From Clostridium sp. CAG:221 (lineage in GTDB: Bacteria > Bacillota > Clostridia > Clostridiales > Clostridiaceae): a stretch of 10,863 nucleotides of DNA. Under the pieces are notes generated by a model that was given only the letters and a program-made list of their open reading frames with translations, searched no databases and was not told the DNA's origin. The stretch lies in assembly GCA_000435835.1 (NCBI GenBank), contig FR883417.1, positions 26,763 through 37,625 on the forward strand. The letters are read 5' to 3'. This document shows positions 6,090 through 10,863 of this stretch, one piece after another. A program made the position numbers and the translations under genes. The number at the start of each line of letters is the position of its first letter. Within the stretch, counting starts at the first letter, position 1.

Positions 6090-6118
6090 AGCCAATAATA
6101 TTAAAAGTATTATTGGCT
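6090..6118. repeat. Perfect 11-bp inverted repeat upstream of the AAA-ATPase gene
   Basis: AGCCAATAATA (6090-6100) and TATTATTGGCT (6108-6118) flank a 7-base loop. There is no T-run on the plus side and only a short one on the minus side (AATTTT), so it is either a weak terminator or a protein-binding site. It sits between the divergent alcohol dehydrogenase remnant and the next gene. Confidence 0.6.
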
Positions 6119-6128
6119 TATGTTATAA

Positions 6129-6158
6129 TTGTTGTAATTAAATAGTGGAAAATATAAT
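6129..6158 (+). promoter_or_regulatory. Possible promoter of the AAA-ATPase/nuclease gene
   Basis: TTGTTG (6129-6134) and TATAAT (6153-6158) are separated by 18 bp. The predicted start point would fall close to the ribosome site AGGAAGTGAT (6161-6170), giving a very short leader, so the assignment is tentative. Confidence 0.4.
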
Positions 6159-6179
6159 TAAGGAAGTGATGGTTAATTC

Positions 6180-7739
6180 TTGAGATATTTAAATACAAAT
6201 AAACAATTTGAAAACTATAAAGAACTTGTTAATGAAGAATATTTTGTAGATAAATCAATGATAATTAAAATGCTGAATGAAAAAATATCTACTAAGAGCA
6301 AGTATATATGTATTACAAGACCAAGGAGATTTGGTAAATCAAGTATTGCAGATATGCTGGGAGCATACTATTCTAAGGCTGTAGAATCTAAAGCAATTTT
6401 TGATAAATTAAAGATAAATGTATGCAAAAGTTATGAAGAAAATTTAAATAAATATAATGTGATAAATATATCATTCAATAGCATATCAGATAGAGGAAAT
6501 ACATATGATGATTACATTAAAATGATAAAAACTACCTTGGTAAATGATATCGTAGAAATGTATCCTTATATAAAACCAGAAAAGTATTTTACAATAAGCG
6601 ATATGCTTTATGATACAAAAGAAAAATTTGTTTTTATCTTTGATGAATGGGATTATATTTTTAATAATAATTTATTTGAAGAAAATCAAAATGATTTTTT
6701 AGAGTTCTTAAGAAATCTTTTAAAAGATCAACCATATGTAGCTCTTTGCTATATGACAGGGGTGTTACCTATTAAAAAATATTCTAGTGGTAGTGCACTA
6801 AATATGTTTGATGAGTATACATTTTTAAAAGATAGAAAATTTGGAGAGTATTTTGGTTTTGTAGAAGAGGAAGTTATAGAGCTTTGTAATAGAAATGGTA
6901 AGATGAACTTTAAAGATCTAGAGAGTTGGTATAATGGATATTTTACTGCTACTGGAATAAGAGTTTATAATCCAAGATCAGTTGTTAAAGCACTACAAAA
7001 TAATTATTGTGAAAGCTATTGGACTAATACAGGAGCAATGGATGAAGTAAGTGAATATTTGAAATATAATATTTTAGAAATTAGAGATGAAGTTATTGAA
7101 ATGGTTGCAGGTGAAGAAATAGATGTAATCATAAAAGAAGAGTTTAGAGCAGGGCAAGGGACACCTAAAACTAAAAAAGAAATTTATTCAGCTATGATAG
7201 TGTTAGGGTTTTTATCTTATTATGATGGATATTTAAAGATACCTAATAAGGAGCTTATGTTAGAGTTCGAGAAAGCATTAGAAGATGAATCTTTTGGATA
7301 TGTTTCTAAGATAATAGAAAATTCAAAAAGTATGCTAAAAGCAACTGTTAATAAAGATGTGAAGATAATAGAAGAAATACTTCATGATATTCATAATTCT
7401 GAAATTCCAATTTTGCAATATAATGATGAAAATAGCCTTTCTTGTGTACTTACACTAGCATATCTTTCAGCTAGAGATAATTATAGAGTAGAAAGAGAAG
7501 AAAAGACTGGAAAAGGGTATGCAGATTTTACTTTTCATCCAAGAAGGAAAAATGATACGGCTTTTATTGTGGAACTAAAAAAAGACGAAAAACCAGAGAT
7601 TGCATTAAAACAAATAAGAAGTAAAGAATATGTTGAAAAGTTTAAAAGAGAAAATATGGGTAAAAAAATATTAGCTGTGGCTATTTGTTATGATTCCAAA
7701 GAGAAAGAACATCATTGTCTTATAGAGGAAATAGATTAG
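6180..7739 (+). CDS. AAA-ATPase-like protein with C-terminal PD-(D/E)xK nuclease domain
   Basis: 519 residues, matching the widespread clostridial and Bacteroidetes family that joins an AAA-ATPase-like domain (PF09820 type) to a PD-(D/E)xK domain (PF08011 type). The N-terminus has YFVDKSMII (21-29), typical of the family, and a Walker A variant RPRRFGKSS (47-55). Walker B is VFIFDEWD (151-158). Near the C-terminus GYADF (Asp449) followed by FIVELKK (Glu465, Lys467) gives the D...ExK nuclease triad. The start is TTG 6180 with AGGAAGTGAT upstream (6161-6170). All motifs are intact, in contrast to the decayed genes on its left. The cellular role of the family is not established; nuclease activity is inferred from motifs only. 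It appears to be a single-gene unit ending at the hairpin at 7776-7822. Confidence 0.85.
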   Translation: MRYLNTNKQFENYKELVNEEYFVDKSMIIKMLNEKISTKSKYICITRPRRFGKSSIADMLGAYYSKAVESKAIFDKLKINVCKSYEENLNKYNVINISFNSISDRGNTYDDYIKMIKTTLVNDIVEMYPYIKPEKYFTISDMLYDTKEKFVFIFDEWDYIFNNNLFEENQNDFLEFLRNLLKDQPYVALCYMTGVLPIKKYSSGSALNMFDEYTFLKDRKFGEYFGFVEEEVIELCNRNGKMNFKDLESWYNGYFTATGIRVYNPRSVVKALQNNYCESYWTNTGAMDEVSEYLKYNILEIRDEVIEMVAGEEIDVIIKEEFRAGQGTPKTKKEIYSAMIVLGFLSYYDGYLKIPNKELMLEFEKALEDESFGYVSKIIENSKSMLKATVNKDVKIIEEILHDIHNSEIPILQYNDENSLSCVLTLAYLSARDNYRVEREEKTGKGYADFTFHPRRKNDTAFIVELKKDEKPEIALKQIRSKEYVEKFKRENMGKKILAVAICYDSKEKEHHCLIEEID

Positions 7740-7744
7740 AAAAT

Positions 7745-7842
7745 GATAAATGTAAATGAAAAATTATGTGAATAGAGAAGTAATAGTTAGGGGGAAATGC
7801 CTGTAGCTATTACTTCTTTTTTACATATTTATAGATTTATAA
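7745..7842 (+). repeat. Dispersed repeat, short copy
   Basis: It begins GATAAATG, continues with AAATGAAAAATTA and GTGAATAGAGAAGTAATAG, then a terminator hairpin and an ACATATTTATAGATTTA end. The same blocks in the same order are found at 5040-5240, where about 90 bp of simple repeats are interposed. Both copies lie just behind the stop of the preceding gene. Confidence 0.7.
7776..7822 (+). terminator. Terminator of the AAA-ATPase gene (dispersed repeat copy 2)
   Basis: AGAAGTAATAG (7776-7786) pairs perfectly with CTATTACTTCT (7807-7817), with extra pairing AGG/CCT inside the loop, followed by TTTTTT. Confidence 0.8.
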
Positions 7843-7920
7843 TAATAAAATTTAATTTTTAATATAATTTATATTTACATATAATATAAAAAAGTAAGAG
7901 AAATAGTTATAAAATTAATA

Positions 7921-7949
7921 TTGAAAAAATTATAATTTATTGCTAAAAT
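7921..7949 (+). promoter_or_regulatory. Probable promoter of the surface protein gene
   Basis: TTGAAA (7921-7926) and TAAAAT (7944-7949) stand 17 bp apart, each one mismatch from consensus. The leader would be about 35 nt with the ribosome site GAGG at 7983-7986. Confidence 0.5.
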
Positions 7950-7991
7950 TTAAAAAGATAAGTCGAATATTGTAGAAAAATTGAGGAAAAC

Positions 7992-8762
7992 ATGAAAAAA
8001 AAGACAAGTGTTTTAGTATTAACAGGTGCAATAACAATAAGTAATATAGGATTAACAACATCTTTTGCAGATGTTAATGATGAAACTTTATTAATTCAAG
8101 AAAAGAGTACTATAGTACATAGTCAAGTATCTATAGAAACAGATGGATCAGCTAGAATTGCTGGACAAGATGGTCAATTAGGAACTGCAGATGATGTATT
8201 TGTTAGACCAGGAGCAAATGGACAAGCTCCACATGTTGATCAATTTGGAAATGTAACAGTACCAACTGGAGGACGTGTAGAGCTACCAGACGGAAATATT
8301 GTTTGGGATACAGGTAATGATCAGTCAATAGTAGTTCCAGCTGGAACTGTTATTACACTAAATGGCAATGGTGGTGTACCAACGGTAAATCCAGATGGAA
8401 CTGTTAATGTACCAGAAGGAAGTATGGTAGTATTACCAAATGGGGATGATGTAACTCCAGGAAGTGGAAGTGTTGTAAGTCCCAATGGAAGCGTTGCAAA
8501 CCAAGATGGAAGTATTATAAACCCAGATGGAAGTATTACAGGTGGAAATACAAACAAACCAGGTGAAGATGTAAATAAGCCAAGCGAAGACACAAACAAA
8601 CCAGGTGAAAATATAAATAAACCAACTGAAACTGTTACAAAACCAAGTACAAATCCTAACACAGGAGATAGATCTGTAATGGGGATGTTAGTAGTAGGAT
8701 CAATGGCATTATTAGCTTTAGTTAAAAATTTAAAAATAAAGGACAAGTTATTTTTAAAATAG
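7992..8762 (+). CDS. Secreted, repeat-rich protein with NPNTG cell-wall sorting signal
   Basis: 256 residues. The signal peptide is basic MKKK, a hydrophobic core, and likely cleavage after Ala26 (SFA-D). The C-terminus shows a sortase pattern: NPNTG (221-225), hydrophobic MGMLVVGSMALLALV, then a Lys-rich tail. NPNTG replaces the classical LPxTG, so the matching sortase may be of a special class. The mature part has three zones: an acidic GQDGQLGTADDV segment; many short turns of the pattern V-x-P-x-G-[ST] and PDG/PNG (about 85-185), suggestive of stacked beta strands; then five 7-residue wall-spanning units of the type NKPGED/NKPSED (about 187-220). I do not recognise a specific family. The likely role is a wall-attached stalk or adhesin-like structure, by inference only. 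Confidence 0.8.
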   Translation: MKKKTSVLVLTGAITISNIGLTTSFADVNDETLLIQEKSTIVHSQVSIETDGSARIAGQDGQLGTADDVFVRPGANGQAPHVDQFGNVTVPTGGRVELPDGNIVWDTGNDQSIVVPAGTVITLNGNGGVPTVNPDGTVNVPEGSMVVLPNGDDVTPGSGSVVSPNGSVANQDGSIINPDGSITGGNTNKPGEDVNKPSEDTNKPGENINKPTETVTKPSTNPNTGDRSVMGMLVVGSMALLALVKNLKIKDKLFLK

Positions 8763-8776
8763 AAAACTATAGATAT

Positions 8777-8810
8777 AGCAGATGAAGAAATTTCTTCATC
8801 TGCTTTTTTA
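8777..8810 (+). terminator. Intrinsic terminator of the surface protein gene
   Basis: A perfect 28-base palindrome: AGCAGATGAAGAAA (8777-8790) and its complement (8791-8804), then TTTTTTA. It lies between convergent genes; on the minus strand it lacks a T-run after the stem. Confidence 0.88.
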
Positions 8811-8826
8811 CTAATTAAATATAATT

Positions 8827-9213
8827 TTATTGAGCTTTAGTCATCCATAGTCCATGAAGATTACAGTAAGCATAAACTTCTTCTAACTGTTCATCAGGAC
8901 ATAAAGCAAATTCGATAACAGGATCAGTATTTGGTTTTAAATATTTACGTTGAGTACCTTGATTTGTAACTATATGGACCCAAACTATGCTATGAGCTTC
9001 TTCCATAGGGTGTTTGACACTTCCTACATCTACTTTTACCATATTGCCATTAACATGAACTTGAGGAACGTGTTTTTCTTGTGCAGCATTTGTAGAATTA
9101 GCCACTAATTCTTTCATAGGCTTATTGTCACAAGATATTTCACAGCCATTAGTTGCTAGCACTTCTACTATGTCTTGATTATCATCACTGATTAAAATTT
9201 TATTTTTTAACAT
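8827..9213 (-). CDS. dfx: Superoxide reductase (desulfoferrodoxin family) with degenerate N-terminal iron site
   Basis: Reduces superoxide to hydrogen peroxide in the cytosol without making oxygen, the typical defence of anaerobes. 128 residues. The catalytic iron site (center II) is complete: His48 in EKHVP, His68 and His74 in KHPMEEAH, Cys117 and His120 in YCNLHGLW. The Glu46-Lys47 pair matches the conserved catalytic EK. The N-terminal desulforedoxin-like domain keeps its shape (NQDIVEVL, KPMKELVANS) but has only Cys24 and Cys28 where desulfoferrodoxin has four cysteines, so center I iron is probably lost, as in class III enzymes. GGAGG at 9221-9225 (minus strand) is the ribosome site. The peroxide it makes could be removed by the peroxidases at 92-2331. 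Transcription diverges from the gene at 9449. Confidence 0.88.
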   Translation of the reverse strand: MLKNKILISDDNQDIVEVLATNGCEISCDNKPMKELVANSTNAAQEKHVPQVHVNGNMVKVDVGSVKHPMEEAHSIVWVHIVTNQGTQRKYLKPNTDPVIEFALCPDEQLEEVYAYCNLHGLWMTKAQ

Positions 9214-9372
9214 TATAAAACCTCCATAACCAATTTCTATTAGTATGTGTTTTAATTAAAAAACTTATTTATATATGCATTAAGAATATATAAATACTTT
9301 AGTTATTTTACACTTAAAAATAATTTATTTGGTAATTAATACATTATTTTACTAAAATTATAAGATGATGTA

Positions 9373-9401
9373 TTGAAAATAAAATTTTTAAGTGATATAT
9401 T
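9373..9401 (+). promoter_or_regulatory. Probable promoter of the membrane protein-XRE operon
   Basis: TTGAAA (9373-9378) and TATATT (9396-9401) are 17 bp apart. The operator half-sites overlap the -10 box and extend past the start point. Confidence 0.6.
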
Positions 9402-9431
9402 TGTATCATAAAGTGATAGATATATCACTTT
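9390..9431. promoter_or_regulatory. Operator with four AAGTGATA-type half-sites
   Basis: A perfect dyad AAAGTGATA-GATA-TATCACTTT spans 9410-9431. A second, weaker dyad AGTGATA...TATCATA spans 9391-9410. The two forward half-sites start 21 bp apart, about two helical turns. The site covers the -10 box and start point, so binding should repress. The small XRE protein encoded at 9910 is the obvious candidate ligand. Confidence 0.65.
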
Positions 9432-9448
9432 TGGTATAGGAGGATAAA

Positions 9449-9910
9449 ATGAAAATTATAAACATATTAATAAGATTATTTAAAAATGGGATTTTAGTAA
9501 ATACATCTTTTAAGAATGAACCATTACAAAGTAGAACAATAAATCCTAAGATGGGACTCTTTGGTTTCCTTGGATTTCTAGGGTTCATAGGTTTTTTACT
9601 TGAAGGCATAGTAGCTCCATTTCCATTTTTCTTTTTTGCATTCTTTAGTTTTTTTGGCTTTTACTATGAAGGAAAAATGTCTAATACTTTAATAGATGAA
9701 CGTTTTAAAATAAATGCATATAGAGCTGAAGTAATTTCAAATAAGATTGCATTGAATGCCATTATCTTAGTAGCAATAATAGTATTAGCAAGAGTTAAGG
9801 AAATTCAAGCGTTATTAAGTTTTTTAATAGCTACAATTGGATTGGCATTTGGGTTATCTGGATTTTTACAACAATATTTATTATACAAATTTGAGAATGA
9901 GGAATACTAA
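9449..9910 (+). CDS. Membrane protein, DUF3796-like
   Basis: 153 residues. A Phe/Gly-rich membrane part GLFGFLGFLGFIGFLL (36-51) and a very aromatic PFPFFFFAFFSFFGFYY (57-73) are followed by LIDERFKINAYRAE (81-94), the conserved DERF block of DUF3796-type proteins. Two further hydrophobic stretches lie near 103-115 and 119-140. The start is ATG 9449 with AGGAGGAT at 9438-9445; the family-like part begins only near Met35, so about 34 extra residues precede it. The function is unknown. Such proteins are commonly paired with small XRE regulators, as here: the stop codon overlaps the next start by one base, so the two are translationally coupled. A sensor or modulator of the regulator is a reasonable guess, no more. 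Confidence 0.75.
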   Translation: MKIINILIRLFKNGILVNTSFKNEPLQSRTINPKMGLFGFLGFLGFIGFLLEGIVAPFPFFFFAFFSFFGFYYEGKMSNTLIDERFKINAYRAEVISNKIALNAIILVAIIVLARVKEIQALLSFLIATIGLAFGLSGFLQQYLLYKFENEEY

Positions 9911-10110
9911 TGGCTGAATTTATTTGTATCTTAAAGAAATATCGTTTATTAAAAGGTTTGACACAAGAACAACTGGCAGAAATGGTTGGTGTAAGAAGAG
10001 AAACAATAATGAGGCTTGAAGCTGGCAAGTATAATCCATCATTAAAATTAGCTATAGATATTTCTAAAGCTGTTAATACACCTATTGAAGAATTATTTAT
10101 TTTTAAATAA
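9910..10110 (+). CDS. Small XRE-family transcriptional regulator
   Basis: 66 residues, almost nothing but a Cro/CI-type helix-turn-helix: YRLLKGLTQEQLAEMVGVRR (11-30) then ETIMRLEAGKYNPSLKLA. Domain and length match the minimal YozG/Xre-like regulators. It starts at ATG 9910 inside TAATG, overlapping the previous stop, with GAGG at 9899-9902. It most likely binds the dyad operator at 9390-9431 and represses its own operon. Targets elsewhere are possible. Confidence 0.9.
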   Translation: MAEFICILKKYRLLKGLTQEQLAEMVGVRRETIMRLEAGKYNPSLKLAIDISKAVNTPIEELFIFK

Positions 10111-10112
10111 TT

Positions 10113-10132
10113 AACTTTAAAATAAGTTTTTT
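10113..10132 (+). terminator. Weak terminator after the XRE gene
   Basis: A 5-bp stem AACTT/AAGTT with a 6-base loop is followed by TTTT. It is short, so read-through is likely. Confidence 0.3.
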
Positions 10133-10137
10133 GAGAG

Positions 10138-10177
10138 TGTCAAATACTTTTGACATAAGAAAAATAGCCAATATCAA
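10138..10177 (+). promoter_or_regulatory. Inverted repeat over a consensus -35 box, upstream of the broken XRE gene
   Basis: TGTCAA (10138-10143) and TTGACA (10150-10155) form a dyad with a 6-bp spacer. TTGACA is also a perfect -35 box; a poor -10, TATCAA, follows 16 bp later at 10172-10177. It may be the operator-promoter of the next XRE gene. A small hairpin AATATC-AAA-GATATT lies at 10170-10184. Confidence 0.4.
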
Positions 10178-10237
10178 AGATATTTTATAGTAAATTTTTC
10201 CTTAATATTATAGACTAAAAATGCAGGAGGACATTGT

Positions 10238-10354
10238 ATGGAGATTGGAAAACAAATAAAAAAATATAGAATAGCAATGAAGCTTTCACAGGATGCGTTG
10301 GCAGAAAAAATATTTGTATCTCGCCATGGACCTGTTATAATAGGACTAAATTAA
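10238..10354 (+). pseudogene. XRE-family regulator truncated by inserted DNA
   Basis: A good ribosome site (AGGAGG, 10225-10230) precedes MEIGKQIKKYRIAMKLSQ then DALAEKIFVSR, a standard start of Gram-positive XRE regulators. After VSR the family continues with a recognition helix like QTISNWEN; here it turns into HGPVIIGLN and stops at TAA 10352-10354. The break is near 10324, where GC-richer, unrelated sequence with a terminator-like hairpin begins. Only 38 codons remain, so the HTH is incomplete and DNA binding is unlikely. The rest of the gene should lie beyond the right edge if this is a simple insertion. Confidence 0.75.
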
Positions 10355-10404
10355 GAGAAACCCAACAAAATCAAGGGTTTGCACTGATTTAGTCCTATTT
10401 TTTT
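10341..10404 (+). terminator. Terminator-like hairpin 1 of the inserted DNA
   Basis: TAGGACTAAAT (10341-10351) pairs with ATTTAGTCCTA (10387-10397), with an inner stem AAACCC/GGGTTT (10358-10363 with 10375-10380), then seven T. It directly follows an extended -10-like TGTTATAAT (10333-10341). Confidence 0.75.
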
Positions 10405-10545
10405 ATGCCATTAGGTTAAGGTTAGGACAGCGCTGTTTACAATCAAAGACCTACATTTCAAAAAGTCAGATAATGTTCGATTACTGATATGGTCGAGTTA
10501 TGGCTTTTATTAGAATGCGAGGTGAAATTTAATATTAAAATTCAT

Positions 10546-10608
10546 GTAGGACTGAATTAGCTCTTAAAAACGGTTTATCCGGCATTGCTAATAAGTCCTA
10601 CTTTTTTT
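10546..10608 (+). terminator. Terminator-like hairpin 2 of the inserted DNA
   Basis: GTAGGACT (10546-10553) pairs with AGTCCTAC (10594-10601), with inner stems TTAGC/GCTAA and CGG/CCG, then seven T. It shares its outer arms and T-run with hairpin 1 and lies just before the gene at 10630. Confidence 0.75.
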
Positions 10609-10629
10609 GCCCGAAAAAGGAGGTTGGCA

Positions 10630-10863
10630 ATGACAAAACGAGAGTTAATTCAGTTCATGGACGAGTTGGTGGAATTAGCCAGCGAGGAGAACAAGACAAG
10701 AGCAATCTTGGTAAAGGAAAAGTTTATCAATGACTTTGAAAAAAGTTATGAGTACGAAAAGGAGGTTCAGACAGAGATTACAGAACTGCCACCTTACTAT
10801 ATAGCAGCCATGCCGGATGCAGTACATATAAATGCTAAGATAATAATGTACAGAGTTGCTAAT
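10630..10863 (+). CDS. Unrecognised protein, N-terminal 78 residues (runs off the window)
   Basis: It is open from ATG 10630 to the window end, with a perfect ribosome site AAGGAGGT (10617-10624). The protein begins MTKRELIQFMDELVELASEE and continues with a charged helical stretch (NKTRAILVKEKFINDFEKSY), then ELPPYYIAAMPDAVHINAK. I do not recognise the family. Codons are visibly richer in G and C (GCC, GAG, AAC, CTG, CCG) than in the genes to the left, which supports foreign origin. It lies directly behind hairpin 2, so its transcription may depend on read-through or on a promoter inside the preceding 200 bp. It could be a cargo or accessory gene of a mobile element. Confidence 0.65.
   Translation, partial: MTKRELIQFMDELVELASEENKTRAILVKEKFINDFEKSYEYEKEVQTEITELPPYYIAAMPDAVHINAKIIMYRVAN

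Larger units (their letters stand above)
10325..10863 (+). mobile_element. Left part of a probable inserted element (type unknown)
   Basis: The sequence breaks an XRE gene and is richer in G and C than its surroundings (26 of 60 bases in 10621-10680, against 11 of 60 in 6181-6240). It holds two related terminator-like hairpins, a perfect palindrome ACAGCGCTGT (10427-10436) and the start of a gene with GC-rich codons. No transposase or integrase is recognisable inside the window, and the left boundary is placed only by the point where XRE homology ends. Confidence 0.5.

Noticed and set aside
8321..8746. Minus-strand open frame of 141 codons with Pro/Ser/Gly repeats
   Set aside because: It is the reverse image of the surface protein's repeats; no ribosome site and it lies fully inside that gene.
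9231..9340. PerR-type box in front of the superoxide reductase gene
   Set aside because: The region is AT-rich but I could not find a credible TTATAAT-N-ATTATAA match or a well spaced promoter.
10325..10630. Group II intron 5' end
   Set aside because: No GTGYG start at the junction and no recognisable domain V or reverse transcriptase in the window.

Overview
The window is very AT-rich and Gram-positive in style: strong AGGAGG-type ribosome sites, short intergenic gaps, intrinsic terminators, sortase-type surface protein. Its gene set (cysteine glutathione peroxidases, a thioredoxin reductase without the NADPH motif, a superoxide reductase, a zinc alcohol dehydrogenase remnant) points to an anaerobic Clostridium or close relative. 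This is inferred from gene content and protein style; no rRNA or marker gene is present.

Layout. (1) 92-2331: a tight four-gene redox operon, peroxidase - thioredoxin reductase - thioredoxin - second peroxidase. The reductase lacks the usual NADPH-binding signatures and looks like the ferredoxin-linked (FFTR) type, so the likely flow is reductant > reductase > thioredoxin > the two peroxidases > peroxides. (2) 2332-2689: a perfect 40-bp tandem repeat that can fold as two identical hairpins inside a closing stem, followed by a strong terminator; a candidate small structured RNA. (3) 2690-4714: a MerR-type regulator that looks like a fusion of two MerR proteins, a terminator-like hairpin, then an ABC exporter (ATPase + six-helix permease). 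(4) 4715-6179: a gene graveyard. Three genes (LD-carboxypeptidase, ASCH-domain protein, zinc alcohol dehydrogenase on the minus strand) survive as start and end fragments with the middle deleted. (5) 6180-7739: an intact AAA-ATPase/PD-(D/E)xK protein of unknown role. Its 3' flank carries a repeat with a terminator hairpin that also occurs behind the LD-carboxypeptidase remnant. (6) 7992-8762: a secreted, repeat-rich protein with an NPNTG wall-sorting signal. (7) 8827-9213, minus strand: superoxide reductase with a degenerate rubredoxin-like iron site. (8) 9449-10110: a DUF3796-like membrane protein overlapping a small XRE regulator, behind a promoter covered by a multi-half-site operator. (9) 10238-10863: another XRE gene broken off at its HTH by GC-richer foreign-looking DNA, which carries two related terminator-like hairpins and the start of an unrecognised gene running off the window.

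The common theme of the intact genes is oxidative-stress defence in an anaerobe (two peroxidases, thioredoxin system, superoxide reductase). The accessory stretches show repeated decay and insertion. The observations most worth following are the tandem-repeat RNA candidate, the NADPH-motif-less redox operon, the chimeric MerR, the cluster of middle-deleted genes and the paired hairpins in the inserted DNA. I found no clearly new multi-gene defence or metabolic system.
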